Shown in pieces: positions 11,500 to 23,895 of a stretch of 64,000 nucleotides of DNA. The notes below the pieces were generated by a model. That model worked only from the letters and a program-made list of their open reading frames with translations, searched no databases and was not told the DNA's origin. Source of the stretch: Mytilus trossulus (taxonomy: Eukaryota > Mollusca > Bivalvia > Mytilida > Mytilidae); contig NC_086386.1 in assembly GCF_036588685.1 (NCBI RefSeq), forward strand, positions 48,345,878 through 48,409,877, given 5' to 3'. Position numbers and translations under genes: made by a program. The stretch's first letter is position 1; each line of letters starts with the position of its first letter.

Positions 11500-12240
11500 G
11501 AAATTAAAAGAAAAATTATTAACAATTCAGACAGAACTATTCCAATCAGTAAAATTATAAAAATGCCAAACTCCAAGAAAACTCGAAACGGAAAGACATT
11601 TATCAAATTGCTTAACCAAAGGCTCGATCACATCAAACACATGGAAAACAACTGTTCTTAACATTTATTTCAATATGTACTATAAAGTGGATTAATCCTG
11701 ATTTAATAGCTAGCTAAACACAGTTTTTGTATGACAGTTGCACAGAATATCGTCATATTGACAAATTGTTCGAGAAAAACAAAAACAGACATTATAGGTA
11801 AAATTGTCAAATATTTGAGTACAGCAGTCTATTTATATTTCTTGTTGATTTTCTTGTTTTCCACAATAACCATACATGTCAAATCAAAATTAAAAGAGGT
11901 CGACAAAATGATGAACACATATTGTTCTCATTTAAGGGCCGACAAAATCATGGTTACAGACTTAAACCGAGGTAAACACATCAAATATAAGAGGAACATA
12001 AAGAAACAACAGAGACACTGAAATACATTAAACACTATGTCAATATGCATAGGAACGGACTATTTGATAAAAACTGCCATATTTCTAACTTGGTACAGGA
12101 AATTGTAAGAGTCAATAGTTGGTTGAACTTTGTATTATGGCTACCCAAAGGTCCTGCTTAACTGGAAAGATGACTTGGACGGATAGTTGTTTCATTAGCA
12201 CTTATACCACATCTTCCTTTATCTTTATACGGTTAGAAAA
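11500..12240 (+). repeat. R5 dispersed repeat with an R1 end (unit A)
   Basis: Contains the R5 block around 11570-11660 (ACTCGAAACGGAAAGACATT, then GAAAACAACTGTTC) and continues through ATGACAGTTGCACAGAAT to a terminal R1-like fragment at 12169-12235 (ATACCACATCTTCC). The same arrangement occurs in unit B at about 18610-19312, so it predates the duplication. Confidence 0.55.
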
Positions 12241-12374
12241 TACCTATAAAATTACAACACCACGTGGTAGGAACAAACAAAACAAATCAAAACAAACAAA
12301 AGCCAGACATCTCAGGACACAGAAATACATAGATAAATAATAGAATAGAACATTACAACATGTAAACTGCAGAA

Positions 12375-12735
12375 TAACAACTTTTATCGGACCACATATG
12401 AGTTATCACGTTGTGATTGGTTAAACGCCGTCACGTGGTGACCCCCTATGAGACCGTATAGGGTAAGTAAGTTTCATATGGAGTTCATGACGCGTTAATG
12501 GCGACGTCATCTATTAACGTTGTTGTGTTACATTGTCTATTTTTCAACAAAACGCCGCAGAAAAAGGCCAGCGTCCGATAAATTCGTTATACGGTTAACA
12601 ACTGACCCCCTACGGATCCATAGAGGGTGAATGAAATTCATAGGGGACTCGGCCTCCGGCCTCACCCCCTATTGATTTTACTAACCCTCTATGGGTCCGT
12701 ACGGGGTCAGTAGCAAACCATATAACAACTTATAT
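12375..12735. mobile_element. Insertion private to unit A, with palindromic half
   Basis: Unit B has uninterrupted sequence at this point (near 19520), so unit B is the empty site. The insertion is flanked by the 10-bp direct repeat ATAACAACTT. Its second half, 12586-12735, is an imperfect inverted repeat: CTGACCCCCTACGGATCC... pairs with ...GGGTCCGTACGGGGTCAG. It contains no open frame. It is probably a non-autonomous DNA transposon; the class is uncertain because clear terminal inverted repeats are not seen at the outer ends. Confidence 0.6.
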
Positions 12736-13271
12736 CTCGAATGTTTCAATGACAACACAGTACACCCCAAACTACGCGTCACATGAATGTATCAACACCT
12801 CAAAAAGTGACACTTTTTTGTGAAAAATATATAAAGGTTATCATGAAATTCATACAATTATATGGATCGAGATAATCTCAAACATTTGAAGAACTCATGT
12901 GATGGGCTGGCTATTTGTGTACGAGTAGTGACAACCAACACATACATGTAGAGATAGTCGATATGAAGACTTCATTTTATGGTGGATAGGTATAAAGCTC
13001 ATGGTTATCTCTTACACATTACCAAGTTGATAACCATAAGACTAACTTGAAATTAACTACAGCAAAACATAGACGTATGTGCAAGTTTGAAGTGGAAATT
13101 AAATTATTTTTTGAAATAAAACTATGAAAAAATAGTCTATACAAAATAGCCTAGGATGTCCACTATACAAATACAAACAGAAAATTATAAATATCTCAAA
13201 ATTATAAATTAAGGTAATCAGGAAGGGCTAACTAATAGGATGCAATATTGGAAAATTTCGTAAATCCATAC

Positions 13272-13525
13272 GGGCCTCGGTAGTCAAGTGGTCTATATAA
13301 TACTACTGCTGTAATCACAAGCCAGTCAACACTGAGGTTGTGAGTTCAAACCGCGCTTGTGCCGGGGCACTCCACTCAAATATTAATTGACTAGAATTGT
13401 CAGTTTGACTAACAAAGAACAGTGGTTGTCTCTGGGCACTCAGGCTTCATCTGTAAATAAAAACATTCCGTCATGAAATAGTCCATAAGTAGTGCTTAAA
13501 AGTGGCGTTAAAACTAAAAAAAAAC
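13272..13525 (+). mobile_element. tRNA-derived SINE (unit A)
   Basis: Starts GGGCCTCGGTAGTCAAGTGG, with an A-box-like TAGTCAAGTGGTCT at 13281-13294 and a B-box-like GGTTGTGAGTTCAAACC at 13336-13352; a body follows, then a conserved tail with GAAATAGTCC and AAGTGGCGTTAAAAC, ending A-rich. The same SINE is present in unit B (20928-21180), so it was inserted before the duplication. Confidence 0.8.
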
Positions 13526-13559
13526 TCAATCGTAAATCCGTAAAATCCGAAACCATATT

Positions 13560-13876
13560 TTCTCTTGAATTGAATTTTAAATGTACGCATTTTAATCTTT
13601 TTTGCGCCTGTTCCAAGTCAGGAGCCTCTGGCCTTTGTTAGTCTTGTATTATTTTTTTTTGTATTTTGTATTATAGTTTCTTGTGTACAATTAGTATGGC
13701 GTTCATTATCACTGAACTATTAATATTTGTTTAGGGACAGCTGAATGGCACCTCCGGGTGCGGGAATTTCTCGTTACATTGAAGACCTGTTGGTGATTTT
13801 CTGCTGTTGTTTTTTCTATGCTATGGCCGGGTTGTTGTCTCTTTGATACATTCCCCATTTCCATTCTCAATTTTAT
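13560..13876 (+). mobile_element. R2 3'-end insertion private to unit A
   Basis: Matches in reverse the tail of the R2 copy at 19698-20551 (CAAGTCAGGAGCCTCTGGCC, TATGGCGTTCATTATCACTG, CACCTCCGGGTGCGGGAAT). Unit B reads straight across the site near 21203, so this insertion is younger than the duplication. It holds only non-coding tail. Confidence 0.7.
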
Positions 13877-13964
13877 TTCGAAAGAAATCGCATGATTTCC
13901 TTAAAACCTTGTTTTAATTGCTACGATCACACTTTATTTATTTTATTTACTTTTTATTAACAAA

Positions 13965-14945
13965 ATAATCTTAAAAACATGCATCAGTATGGATTTAAAA
14001 CATGAGTTTTGCTTCTACGTAACGCATGGACTTCTTGTATCAAACATTTGAACATGTAAGGATTGAAATTCGGGATAACTAAACAGTTGAATAACAGTTA
14101 TCATCGATAGGAAAACGTAATATAATAAGAATACCGAACTGCAAGTGAAATACAAAAAGGAAAGACATCTATCAAAACACAAGCACATGTAACGAAGGGA
14201 AAACAACTGTCATATTCCAGACTTGGTACAGACAGTTCCTCATGTAGCAAATGATGTACAATAGCTGGTTTTATAACTATGAAATCCTCTGAATTTAATA
14301 AAATCGCATTGAGTTCCATTTTTTTTAAGAGTATAGCGTAACAAAACACATAGAATGACTCTAATTGTTTTTATTTTTATTTTTATTTGATTCAGGCAAA
14401 CACTAATGGCCACTTAAGCTGGTGAATGATCTTCCAATCATTGCAACTAATCCGATAACAACGCAGACATATGAAGAGAAACGTCATAAAAGTGTACGCT
14501 TCGTTCAGGACTTTTCAAGTTAACGATTTAAAACTAAATGATACTAAGAAGTCCATGCGTTACAAATGATACAAGAAGTCTATGCGTTACGTAGAAGCAA
14601 AACTCATGTTTCAAATCCATACTGGTGCATGTTTTTAAGATTATATTTAAGATTATGAAATTTTTAATTTGAATATACACATTTTATTTGCTTTCATATG
14701 GCTTCTTGTGTTTTAAGAAGAAAACAAGGTCATGAATAAAAATTAACAAAATGTCCAGGCTACGACTTAGTATCATTTGTTTTTTTTATATCGTTCACTT
14801 GAAAAGTCAAGAACGAAGCGTACACTTTTATAACTTTTTTCTTATATGTCTAAGTTGTTATCGGAATAGTTGCAATGCCTGGAAGATTATTCACCAGCTT
14901 AAGTGGCCATTAGTGTTTGCTTGATTCAAATAAAACAATTCGAGT
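13965..14945. repeat. Nested inverted duplication in unit A
   Basis: The block 14549-14645 is the reverse complement of 13965-14040 (CGTAACGCATGGACTTCTTG against CAAGAAGTCTATGCGTTACG). The block 14345-14520 is an inverted copy of 14780-14945 (CACTTAAGCTGGTGAATGAT against ATTATTCACCAGCTTAAGTG). Unit B has only one copy of each block, so the extra inverted material, about 300 bp, is specific to unit A. Confidence 0.7.
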
Positions 14946-16366
14946 ATTTCTATGTGTTTTATTGCTCAATTCAGGGACTAAACGTGTCTTTTTAATAGAA
15001 CCAGTGAATTGTCATTTCGACGAAATGCATTGACAGTATGTTCATTAACTTAAATAATTCAGATCTTAAATTAGCATATCTTATAACCATATCATTATGG
15101 AAGATATACATTAACTCATACCGACAACAATCAATTTTACAAAATGTACAATCCTGGTATCTATGATGAGTTTATTTACATCAAAACAAAATGATTTTAA
15201 CATCATGCTGACTACTTGTTTAAGATAAAATTTTGTGGAAGTCGTTAAATTCAACTGTAATTTTGATCACAAAGTACTATGAATATACATTACAAAATCC
15301 GTTGGTTGTATCTGCTTTCTTTTTTTAAAACATTTTCCGGTAAGTACTTTAATTAAGACTTCGCATTATTTGTTACACATAATTATTAAGAAGAAGTTTA
15401 AAGTCTTCAGAGTATGCAACAATTGTAATTAGATCTTGTGTGTTATTCCTGATTCTTTATTTCGTAGATCTTATATTTTTACAATCTTTTTTTATTTTTA
15501 TTTTGAAAATTGTTTCGTTTATATAATTTAGTAAAATTCCAAAATGCTTTGCAACAATTATGACAAGTCTCAAACAATAACTGTTTAACAATTGTATACG
15601 TCTTTTTATTAAATTTTTCTTTTTTTTTCTATCCTTTGTTTTTATTTTTCCTTTACAAACAAATGGGTTTATTTTGTATGTTAAGTTTAAGACTGTCTAT
15701 TTATATGTTTACAAAATACTTTAAATTTAACAGGATAGAAGAATTGACGATAAAATTTTGGAAAAATGTTTTGTTGATAACTCAAGTTTTATGATTCATC
15801 ACTGACAAGAAGAATATTGAAAAAGTTCCAATGTTTTATGAATATCGATAATTTGAACAAAAACTTACTAAGTATCCAAAAATGCTCTCCATAGAACTTC
15901 AAAGAAAAAGTCACAACTATAATTTTCTAAATAAGATAGATGAACTATCCCGCTGCCAATGTTTGCACCTGTTCAATAGATTACTGTTTTTCGACACATT
16001 CAGTAAAATTATTGGTCCTCTGCTTTCTATCAAATTCGGGATAAGATAATAAAAAAAAAAAACAACCACTGTCGACTTTTCCGTCAATTAGTAAAACCGT
16101 TGAAATATTGTGTAGCAGTTCATTAAGATGTTTTTTGAAGTTCTCTTCCAAGTAGACATATTACTATTTACTCGAAACAACAAATCTGTAATTACCATCG
16201 GTAAAAATGTTTTGACTAGTTAGCCGTTTTTATTTTTCTTGAATCTTTTTATCATTATCATCATATAAATTACCTTTGATAGCGTGTTTTAATGACGTGA
16301 CAACAAGATGGATCATACCTTGTCAAGAGTTTACTTATTATTTAAAGTAAACATGTTAATTACCCC

Positions 16367-17326
16367 GACCATACGCGTATAGTCGGACTATATAATAGAT
16401 ATAGGAAGATGTGGTGTGAGTGCCAATGAGACAACTTTCCACCCAAATAACAATTTAAAAAGTTAACCATTATAGGTTAAAGTACGGCCTTCAACACGGA
16501 GCCTTAGCTCACACAGAACAACAAGCTATAAAGGGCCCCAAAATTACTAGTGTAAAACCATTCAAATGGGAAAACCAACGGTCTAATCTATATAAACAAA
16601 ACGAGAAACGAGAAACACGTATATAGTACATAAACAAACGACAACTACTGTACATCAGATTCCTGACTTAGGACAGGTGCAAATATTTGCAGCGGGATTA
16701 AACGTTTTAATGGATCCAAACCTTCTCCCTTTGGATCCATTATATAAGTATTTTACAGCACTCGTTCTATTTGAGCAGTCAAAATGCGTTGACTGTATAT
16801 TTCTATGTAATATACAGTCACTGACCCGATATAACCTTTCCTCATGAATATTTAAATAGAACGTGCCGAAACTATATTTTATTATGCATACGACCTCTTC
16901 ATTCTCTTTTTGTTTCCATTGCATACAACGAAGCGTGGAAGGACTCAAACTTATTTCTAGTACAATTTTTGGTAAAACATATTTCACTTGTAAATATTTT
17001 TTGTTTGAAACCTATAAATCATTATGTTTCATGTTTATTGGGGATATTTTAGTCCATACTTAAACGAATTCGTTCACTAGCGATCATGGGTTTCGACAGG
17101 TAATGTACATTTCATTGTGTTGTATATTTATCCACCTAATACGAGGCCTTTTTATAGGGAGATTTTCCCAAATATTCAAATCAAATAGATAATATTAACA
17201 CATTAAACAACATTTTTTTCTCAATTGCAGTATAAAGACAATAATTGTACATTGCAATTGACGACATATCAACGATATAAGGATTCAGCACGAAACGGGG
17301 AAATGATATAAAATACGCGTATGGTC
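16367..17326. repeat. Segment bounded by 14-bp inverted repeats (unit A)
   Basis: GACCATACGCGTAT at 16367-16380 is matched by its reverse complement ATACGCGTATGGTC at 17313-17326. The matching segment in unit B is 22848-23516. It could be a small DNA transposon; no open frame supports an enzyme. An R1 copy is inserted inside in unit A only. Confidence 0.45.
16402..16720 (-). repeat. R1 copy inserted in unit A only
   Basis: Near full-length R1 in reverse orientation: starts AGGAAGATGTGGTGTGAGTG, passes through AAGTACGGCCTTCAACACGG and AAAGGGCCCCAAAATTACTA, and ends near TTCCTGACTTAGGACAGG. The unit B counterpart near 22925 lacks it, so it was inserted after the duplication. Confidence 0.75.
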
Positions 17327-17800
17327 CAAATACTCATATGGTCCGGAACATATACAAAAAAACCTGTTATAAATAATACAGCAGAAAAAAAATATTTGTA
17401 AATTTTGTTTTTATTTTGGTCTGACTGAATTTTGTTTAGGTACACTGTGGCGTTTAGTTTTAATAACATTACTAATAAAACAAATGTTTGTCGAAGAAGT
17501 ATTATTTGTAGCTGACGGAGCAATCATATTCATATAATCATTGATTATCAAAGAAGATAACTTATATAATTTTGTAACGTAATGTGAATATGAGACCACG
17601 ACATTTGGGAATTATAATATAAAATATAAGAATATAGCCATTGTATTTGACTGGGTACATGATGCCTGTGAGACAGCATTTGACCGAAAAATATGAGAAA
17701 CTGGAATCAGTACTCCAAATCATTTTGTCAGACATGAATAGTTTTAATGATATGAATATAATTAAAAAGTTATACAATGAAACATGCTGACCTTGCACTG

Positions 17801-17984
17801 ATTTTCACGATAACACCTGATTAACAGACTTTAGCCAACCCGATTAACATACCCACCGCCGATATAGCCGCATACTCAATATAGATTAACCGACCTATCT
17901 CTCGGTTAGCCGAGTGTCGGCCGTGACTTAGCTAAAAGAACTAATTTGGATATGCAAACATGACATTTGGGGGAAAATAGTTCA
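17801..17984. other. Spacer between duplication units A and B
   Basis: Contains a more GC-rich block with CCGACCTATCTCTCGGTTAG and GAGTGTCGGCCGTGAC that has no counterpart at the B-C junction. It may be a small separate insertion. Confidence 0.4.
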
Positions 17985-19436
17985 CTGTATCGAAATAAAA
18001 TTAATATAGAATGGCAGATTATTCGAACAATAGTGTAAGAAAGACTTAATTTCATATCTGAATAACCTGTTCCGATTTATTGGTATTTTAAAAAGATATC
18101 TTCATGACCTAGTCACCCATTGTTATATAATTTATCAATATAATGACCGTCATCATAATTTTAATTGGTTTCGCTGATATTGAAAATTATATTCAATTTC
18201 AAGAACGGTTCCAGCAGAAACGCATAACATTTAAAGTTTGTCTATTTGTCGTGTTTGTTACGTAAAAACCAATATAAGTAGATTATATTTTCAGTCAACT
18301 CTATTGCTACACACGAGGAAGTCCCAATGAGTCACATCGTTCACATTAAAATTAAATGTATGCATGATCTTTTCTAATTTGACAAACAGCAAGCAGAATA
18401 TATTTTTATATTATCAACCAACAAATACTATAATTAATATCGGGGAATGATATGTGAACCAAAAGTAAGAATAAAAAATATGAGGAATGGCAAAAAAAAG
18501 TGAACGGTTATTATTTGCTGGTGCTTTGTTAGGCAATTTAGTGTATTTATAAATGGAAATGGCTTACATATTAAGTAAAACACAAACTATTAAACATTTC
18601 AGACAGAACCATTTCAATAAGTATAATTATAAAAATGCCGAACTCCAAGAAAAACTCGAAACGGAAAGACATTTATCAAATTGCTAAACCGAAGGCTCGA
18701 TCACTTCAAACAAATGGAAAACAACTGTTATAGTTTTTTTTACATTTATTTCAATATGTAGAAAAAAAGTGGATTAATCCTGATTTTATAGCTAGCTAAA
18801 CACATTTTTTGTATGACAGTTGCATAGAATATCGTCATATTGTCAAATTGTTCGAAAAAAACAAACACAGACATTACAGGTAAAATTGTAAAATATTTGA
18901 GTACACCAGTCTATTTATATTTCTTGGTGATTTTCTTGTTTCCCACAAGACCCATACATGTCAAATCAAAATTAAAAGAGGTCGACAAAATGATGAACAC
19001 ATATTGTTCTCATTTATAGGTCGACAAAATCATGGTGTCTCACTTAAACCGAGGTAAACACATCAAATATAATAGAAAAATAAAGAAACAACAGAGACAC
19101 TGAAATACATTAAACACTGTGTAAACATGCATAGGAACGATGTATTTGATAAAAACTGCCATATATAATTTGGTACAGGAAATTTTAAAAGTCAATGGTT
19201 AGTTGAACCTTGTATTAATGCTACCCAAAGGTCCTGCTTAACTTGAAAGATGACTTAGACGGATAGTTGTTTCATTGGCACTTATACCACATCTTCTTAT
19301 ACCTTTATTCGGTGAGAAGATTCCGCTAAAATTACAACACCGCGTGGTAGGAATACAGTACAAACAAAAGCAAGACATCTCAGCACAGAGAAATTTATAG
19401 ATAAATAATATGATAGAATATTACAACATGTAAATA

Positions 19437-19498
19437 ATTATCAAAAGTACCAGGATTATAATTTTATACGCCAGACGCGCGTTTCGTCTACATAAGAC
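19437..19498 (-). repeat. R4 fragment inserted in unit B only
   Basis: Contains TTATACGCCAGACGCGCGTT and CGTCTACATAAGACTCAT, the end of the R4 family. It is flanked by the direct repeat CATGTAAA on both sides, and unit A has a single CATGTAAA at this site, so B is filled and A is empty. Confidence 0.65.
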
Positions 19499-19697
19499 TC
19501 ATGTAAACTGCAGAATAACAACTTATAATGTCTCGAATGAATTAATGACAACATAGGACATTCCAAACTACGCGTCACATTAATGTATCAACACCTCAAA
19601 AAGTGACACTTTTTTGTGAAAAATATAAAGGTTATCATGAAATTCATACAATTATATGGCTCGAGATAATCTCAAATATTTGTGGAACTCATGTGAT

Positions 19698-20551
19698 AAT
19701 AAAATTGTGAATGGAAATGGGGAATGTGTCAAAGAGACAACAACCCGACCAATTAAAAAAAACAACAGCAGAAGGTCACCAACAGGTCTTCAATGTAGCG
19801 AGACATTCCCGCACCCGGAGGCGTCCTTCAGCTGGCCCCTAAACAAATATATACTAGGTCAGTGATAATGAACGCCATACTAATTTCCAAATTGTACACA
19901 AGAAACTTAAATTAAAATAATACAAGACTAACAAAGGCCAGAGGCTCCTGACTTGGGACAGGCGCAAAAATGCGGCGGGGTTAAACATGTTTGTGAGATC
20001 TCAACCCTCCCCCTATACCTCTAGCCAATGTAGAAAAGTAAACGCATAACAATACGCACATTAAAATTCAGTTCAAGAGAAGTCTGAGTCTGATGTCAGA
20101 AGATGTAACCAAAGAAAATAAACAAAATGACAATAATACATAAATAACAATAGACTACTAGCAGTTAACTGACATGCCAGCTCCAGACTTCAATTAAACT
20201 GACTGAAAGATTATGATTTCATCATATGAACATCAGGCACAATCCTTCCCGTTAGGGGTTTAGTATCATACCATCATAACATATATGAGAAGAACGTTAC
20301 CCGTGTCATGCCAACAACTGTTTTTAAAAAAAAATGTGTTTAGTTCCGACGCAAAGATCTTATCAGTGACTCAATATTAACGCCAAAATATGCAATCTTT
20401 AATGACTTAACAACAGTATCGTAATTATATCCCTTCTTAATAAGTCTATTCAAAGGTTTTTTAAGTTTAAGAGGTGAATACTGACACCTTTGTGCTTTAT
20501 AAAGAACATTTCCATAAAAGATTGGATGTGAAATACCTGAACGTATAGTAT
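19698..20551 (-). mobile_element. R2 retroelement, 5'-truncated, private to unit B
   Basis: Minus-strand element of about 850 bp with an intact coding end (20549 to 20339) and a tail of about 640 bp ending CCCCATTTCCATTCACAA. Unit A has the uninterrupted target (CATGTGATGGGCTGG near 12897). Other copies: 329-450, 13560-13876 and 25190-25665. 5' truncation fits target-primed reverse transcription. Confidence 0.7.
20339..20549 (-). CDS. C-terminal end of an R2-family retroelement protein
   Basis: Open frame of about 69 codons to a TAA at 20341-20339, with no start because the element is 5'-truncated. It reads RSGISHPIFYGNVLYKAQRC, then PLNRLIKKGYNYDTVVKSLK, then a short basic end. The diverged copy at 25450-25660 keeps the same order (SGIPHPICYGKIFYKAK, PLNRLI) with two stops, which confirms it was a coding frame. 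It resembles the region after the reverse transcriptase core in some retroelements, but I cannot name the clade. No catalytic motif remains. Confidence 0.5.
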
Positions 20552-20927
20552 GGGCTGGCGGCTACTTATGTACGAGTTGTGACAACCAATACATACATGT
20601 AAGAAGTTCCTGAAAGGATAGTCGATATAAAGGCTTCATTTTATTGTGGATAGGTATAAAGCTCATGGTTATCTCTAACACATGACCAAGTTGATAACCA
20701 TAAGACTAACTTTAAATTAGCTACAGCAAATACATAGACGTATGTGTAAGTTTGAAGTGGAAATGAAATTATTTTTTTAAATAAAATCTATGAAAACATT
20801 GTCTATACAAAACAGCCTAGGATATCAGTATACAAATACAAACAGAAAACTATAAATATCTCAAAATTATAAATTCAGGTAATCGGATGCAATATTGGAA
20901 AATTTCGTAAATCCATAGGGGCCTCGG

Positions 20928-21180
20928 TGGTCAAGTGGTCTATATAGTACTACTGCTGTAATCACTAGCCAGTCAACACTGAGGTTGTGAGTTCAAACCA
21001 AGCTCTTGTCGGGACACTCCTCCACTCCAATATTAATTGACTAGAATTGTCAGTTTGCCTATCAAAGAACAGTGGTTGTCTGTGGGCACTCCGGCTTCAT
21101 CTGTCAATTAAAACTTTCCGCAATGAAATAGTCCATAAGTAGTGTTTAAAAGTGGCGTTCAAACTCCAAAAAATTCAATC
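20928..21180 (+). mobile_element. tRNA-derived SINE (unit B)
   Basis: Same SINE as 13272-13525, with A box GGTCAAGTGGTCT and B box GGTTGTGAGTTCAAACC at 20983-20999, and the tail GAAATAGTCC ... AGTGGCGTTCAAAC. Confidence 0.8.
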
Positions 21181-22847
21181 GTAAATCCGAAACCATATTT
21201 TCGAAAGTCATCTCATTTCCTTAAACCTTGTTCTAATGACTACGATCAGACTTTATTTATTTTATTTACTTTTTATTAACAATATAATCTTAAAAACATG
21301 CACCAGTATGGATTTGAAACATGATATTTTTGCTTCTACGTAATGTATGGACTTCTTGTAACAAACATTTGAACATTTAAGGATTGAAATTCGGGATAAC
21401 TAAACAGTTGAATAACAGTTATCATCGATAGGAAAACGTAATATAATAAGAATACCGAACTGCAAGTAAAATTCAAAACGGAAAGACCTCTATCAAAAAA
21501 ACAAGCACATGTAACGAAGGGAAAACAACTGTCATATTCCAGACTTGGCACAGGCAGTTCCTTATGTAGCAAATGATGTACAATAGCTGGTTTTATAACT
21601 ATGAAATCCTGTGAATTAAATAAAGTCGCATTGAATTCCATTTTTTTTAAGAGTATAACGTAACAAAACATGAAATTTTTAATTTGAATATACACATTTT
21701 ATTTGCTTTCATATGGCTTCTTGTGTTTTAAGAAGAAAACAAGGTCATGAATAGAAATTAACAAAATGTCCATGCTACGAGTTAGTAGCATTTGGTTTTT
21801 ATATCGTTAACTTGAAAAGTCCTGAACGAAGCGTACACTTTTATAACGTTTTTCTTCATATGTCTGCGTTGTTATGCAATGCTTGGAAGATCATTCACCA
21901 GCTTAAGTGGCCATTAGTGTTTGATTGTATCAAATACAAATAAAAATAAAAACAATTAGAGTCATTCTATGTGTTTTAATTGTTCAATTCAGGGACTAAA
22001 CGTGTCATTTTAATGGAACCAGTGAATTGTAATTTCGACTTACGAAATGCATTGATGATTATGTTCATTAACATAAATAATTCAGATCTTAAATTATCGT
22101 ACTTTATAACCATATCATTATGGAAGATATACATTAACTAATACCGACAACAATCAATTTTACAAAACGTACAATCCTGGTATCTATGATGAGTTTATTT
22201 ACATCAAAACAGAATGATTTTAACATCATGCTGACTACTTGTTTAAGATAAAATTTTGTTGAAGTCGTTGAATTCAACTGTTATTTTGATGACAACGTAC
22301 TATGGATATATATTACAAAATCCATTTGTTGTATCTGCTTTCTTTTTTTAAAACATTTTCTGGTAAGTACTTTAATTCAGACTTTACGTTTCGTTAATAC
22401 AATATTTTTTTCTAACAAAAACCAATGAAAAACCATGGCCGGTAATCATGGTAATGGTTTATCCCTTTTCTTGTTTTTTTTTTCGGGCAATGCGCGAACA
22501 TATTTATGTAATTTTCGACACATTCAGTCAAATTATTTGTTCTCTGCTTTCTATCAAATTCGGGAGAAAAAAAAACTGTCGACTTTTTCGTCAATCAGTT
22601 AAACTGTTGAAATCTTGAGTAGCAGTTCATTAAGATATTTTTTGAAGTTTTCTTCCAAGTAGACATATAGCTATTTACTCGAAATAACAAATCGGTAATG
22701 ATCTGCGGTATAAATGGTTTTAATCTTTTTATCATTGTCATCATATAAAATGACCTTTGATAGCGTGTTTTAATGGCGTGACAACAAGCAGGATCATACC
22801 TTGTGAAGAGTTAACTTAGTATTTTAAGTAAACGTGTTAATAACCCC

Positions 22848-23516
22848 GACCATACGCGTACGGTTGAACCATACGCGTACGGTTGAACCATACGCGTACG
22901 GTTGAACCATACGCGTATAGTCGGACCACATAAATATTTTTCTGCACTCGTTTAATTTGAGCAGTCAAAATGCGTTGACTATATTCTATGTAATATACAG
23001 CCACTGACCCGATATAACTTTTCCTCATGAATATTTAAATAGAAGTTGCCGAAAATATTTTTGATTATGCATACGACCTCTTCAACCTGTTTTTGTTTCC
23101 ATTGCATACATGAAGCGTGGAAGGACTCAAACTTATTTCTATTACATTTTTTGGTAAAACATATTTCACTTGTTAATATTTTTTGTTTGAAACCTATAAA
23201 TCATTATGTTTCATGCTTATTGGTGATATTTTAGTCCATACTCATATAATTCGTTCACTAACGATTATGGGTTTCGACAGGTAATGTACATTTCATTGTG
23301 TTGTATATTTCTCCGCCTGATATGAGGCCTTTTCATAGGGGGGTTTTCCCCAAATATTCAAATCAAATAAATAACATTAACACATTAAACAAGAATTGAA
23401 AATGGGTTTTTTTCTAGATTGTAGTATAAAGACAATAATAGTGTATTGACTTGACATATCAACGATATAAGGATTCGGCACGAAACGGGGAAATGATATA
23501 AAATACGCGTATGGTC
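22848..23516. repeat. Segment bounded by inverted repeats, with 19-bp tandem repeat (unit B)
   Basis: Counterpart of 16367-17326. At its left end the unit CCATACGCGTACGGTTGAA is repeated three times plus a partial copy (22850-22922); unit A has one copy. The right end is ATACGCGTATGGTC at 23503-23516. Confidence 0.55.
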
Positions 23517-23895
23517 CAAATACTCATATGGTTCGGTACATATACAAAAACATGTTATAAATAACACAGCAGAAAAAAAAACTTTTGTTAATATTGTTTT
23601 TATTTTGGTCTGACTGAATTTTGTTTAGGTACACTGTGGCGTTTAGTTTTAATAACATTACTAATAAAACAAATGTTTGTCGAAGAAGTATTAATTGTAG
23701 CTGACGAAGCAATAATATTCATATGATTATTTATTATCAAAGAAGGTAACTAATATAATTTTGTTACGTAATTTGAATATGAGACCACGACATTGGGGAA
23801 TTATACTATAAAATACTAGTATTAAGATATATTTGACTGGGTACATGATGCCTTTGAGACAGCATTTGAACGAAAAATATGAGAAATTGATCCCT

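Larger units (their letters stand above)
10990..17800. repeat. Segmental duplication unit A
   Basis: First unit of a tandem segmental duplication. It aligns with unit B (17985-23895) along its length: for example CGAGAAAGTCCCAATGAG near 11209 with CGAGGAAGTCCCAATGAG near 18314, the tRNA-like SINE at 13272 with 20928, and GGGACTAAACGTGTC near 14976 with 21994. The offset changes from about 7.1 to 7.6 to 7.0 to 6.2 kb because each unit carries private insertions. Long-frame coding content is absent; the unit is mostly R5-like and other repeat sequence. Confidence 0.85.
17985..23895. repeat. Segmental duplication unit B
   Basis: Second unit, aligned with unit A as described there. Its first 110 bp also align with the start of unit C (ATTTCATATCTGAATAAC near 18049 against ATTTCATACCTGAATAAA near 23958), which places the unit borders. 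Private events in B: an R4 fragment (19437-19498), an R2 insertion (19698-20551) and growth of a 19-bp tandem repeat (22848-22922). Confidence 0.8.

Noticed and set aside
11382-11606. Minus-strand hydrophobic frame that looks like a membrane protein
   Set aside because: It lies in R5 repeat sequence, and the matching region of unit B does not keep the frame.
13272-13360. A tRNA gene on the plus strand
   Set aside because: Present in both duplication units with a long conserved SINE body and A-rich tail; it does not fold as a full tRNA by eye.
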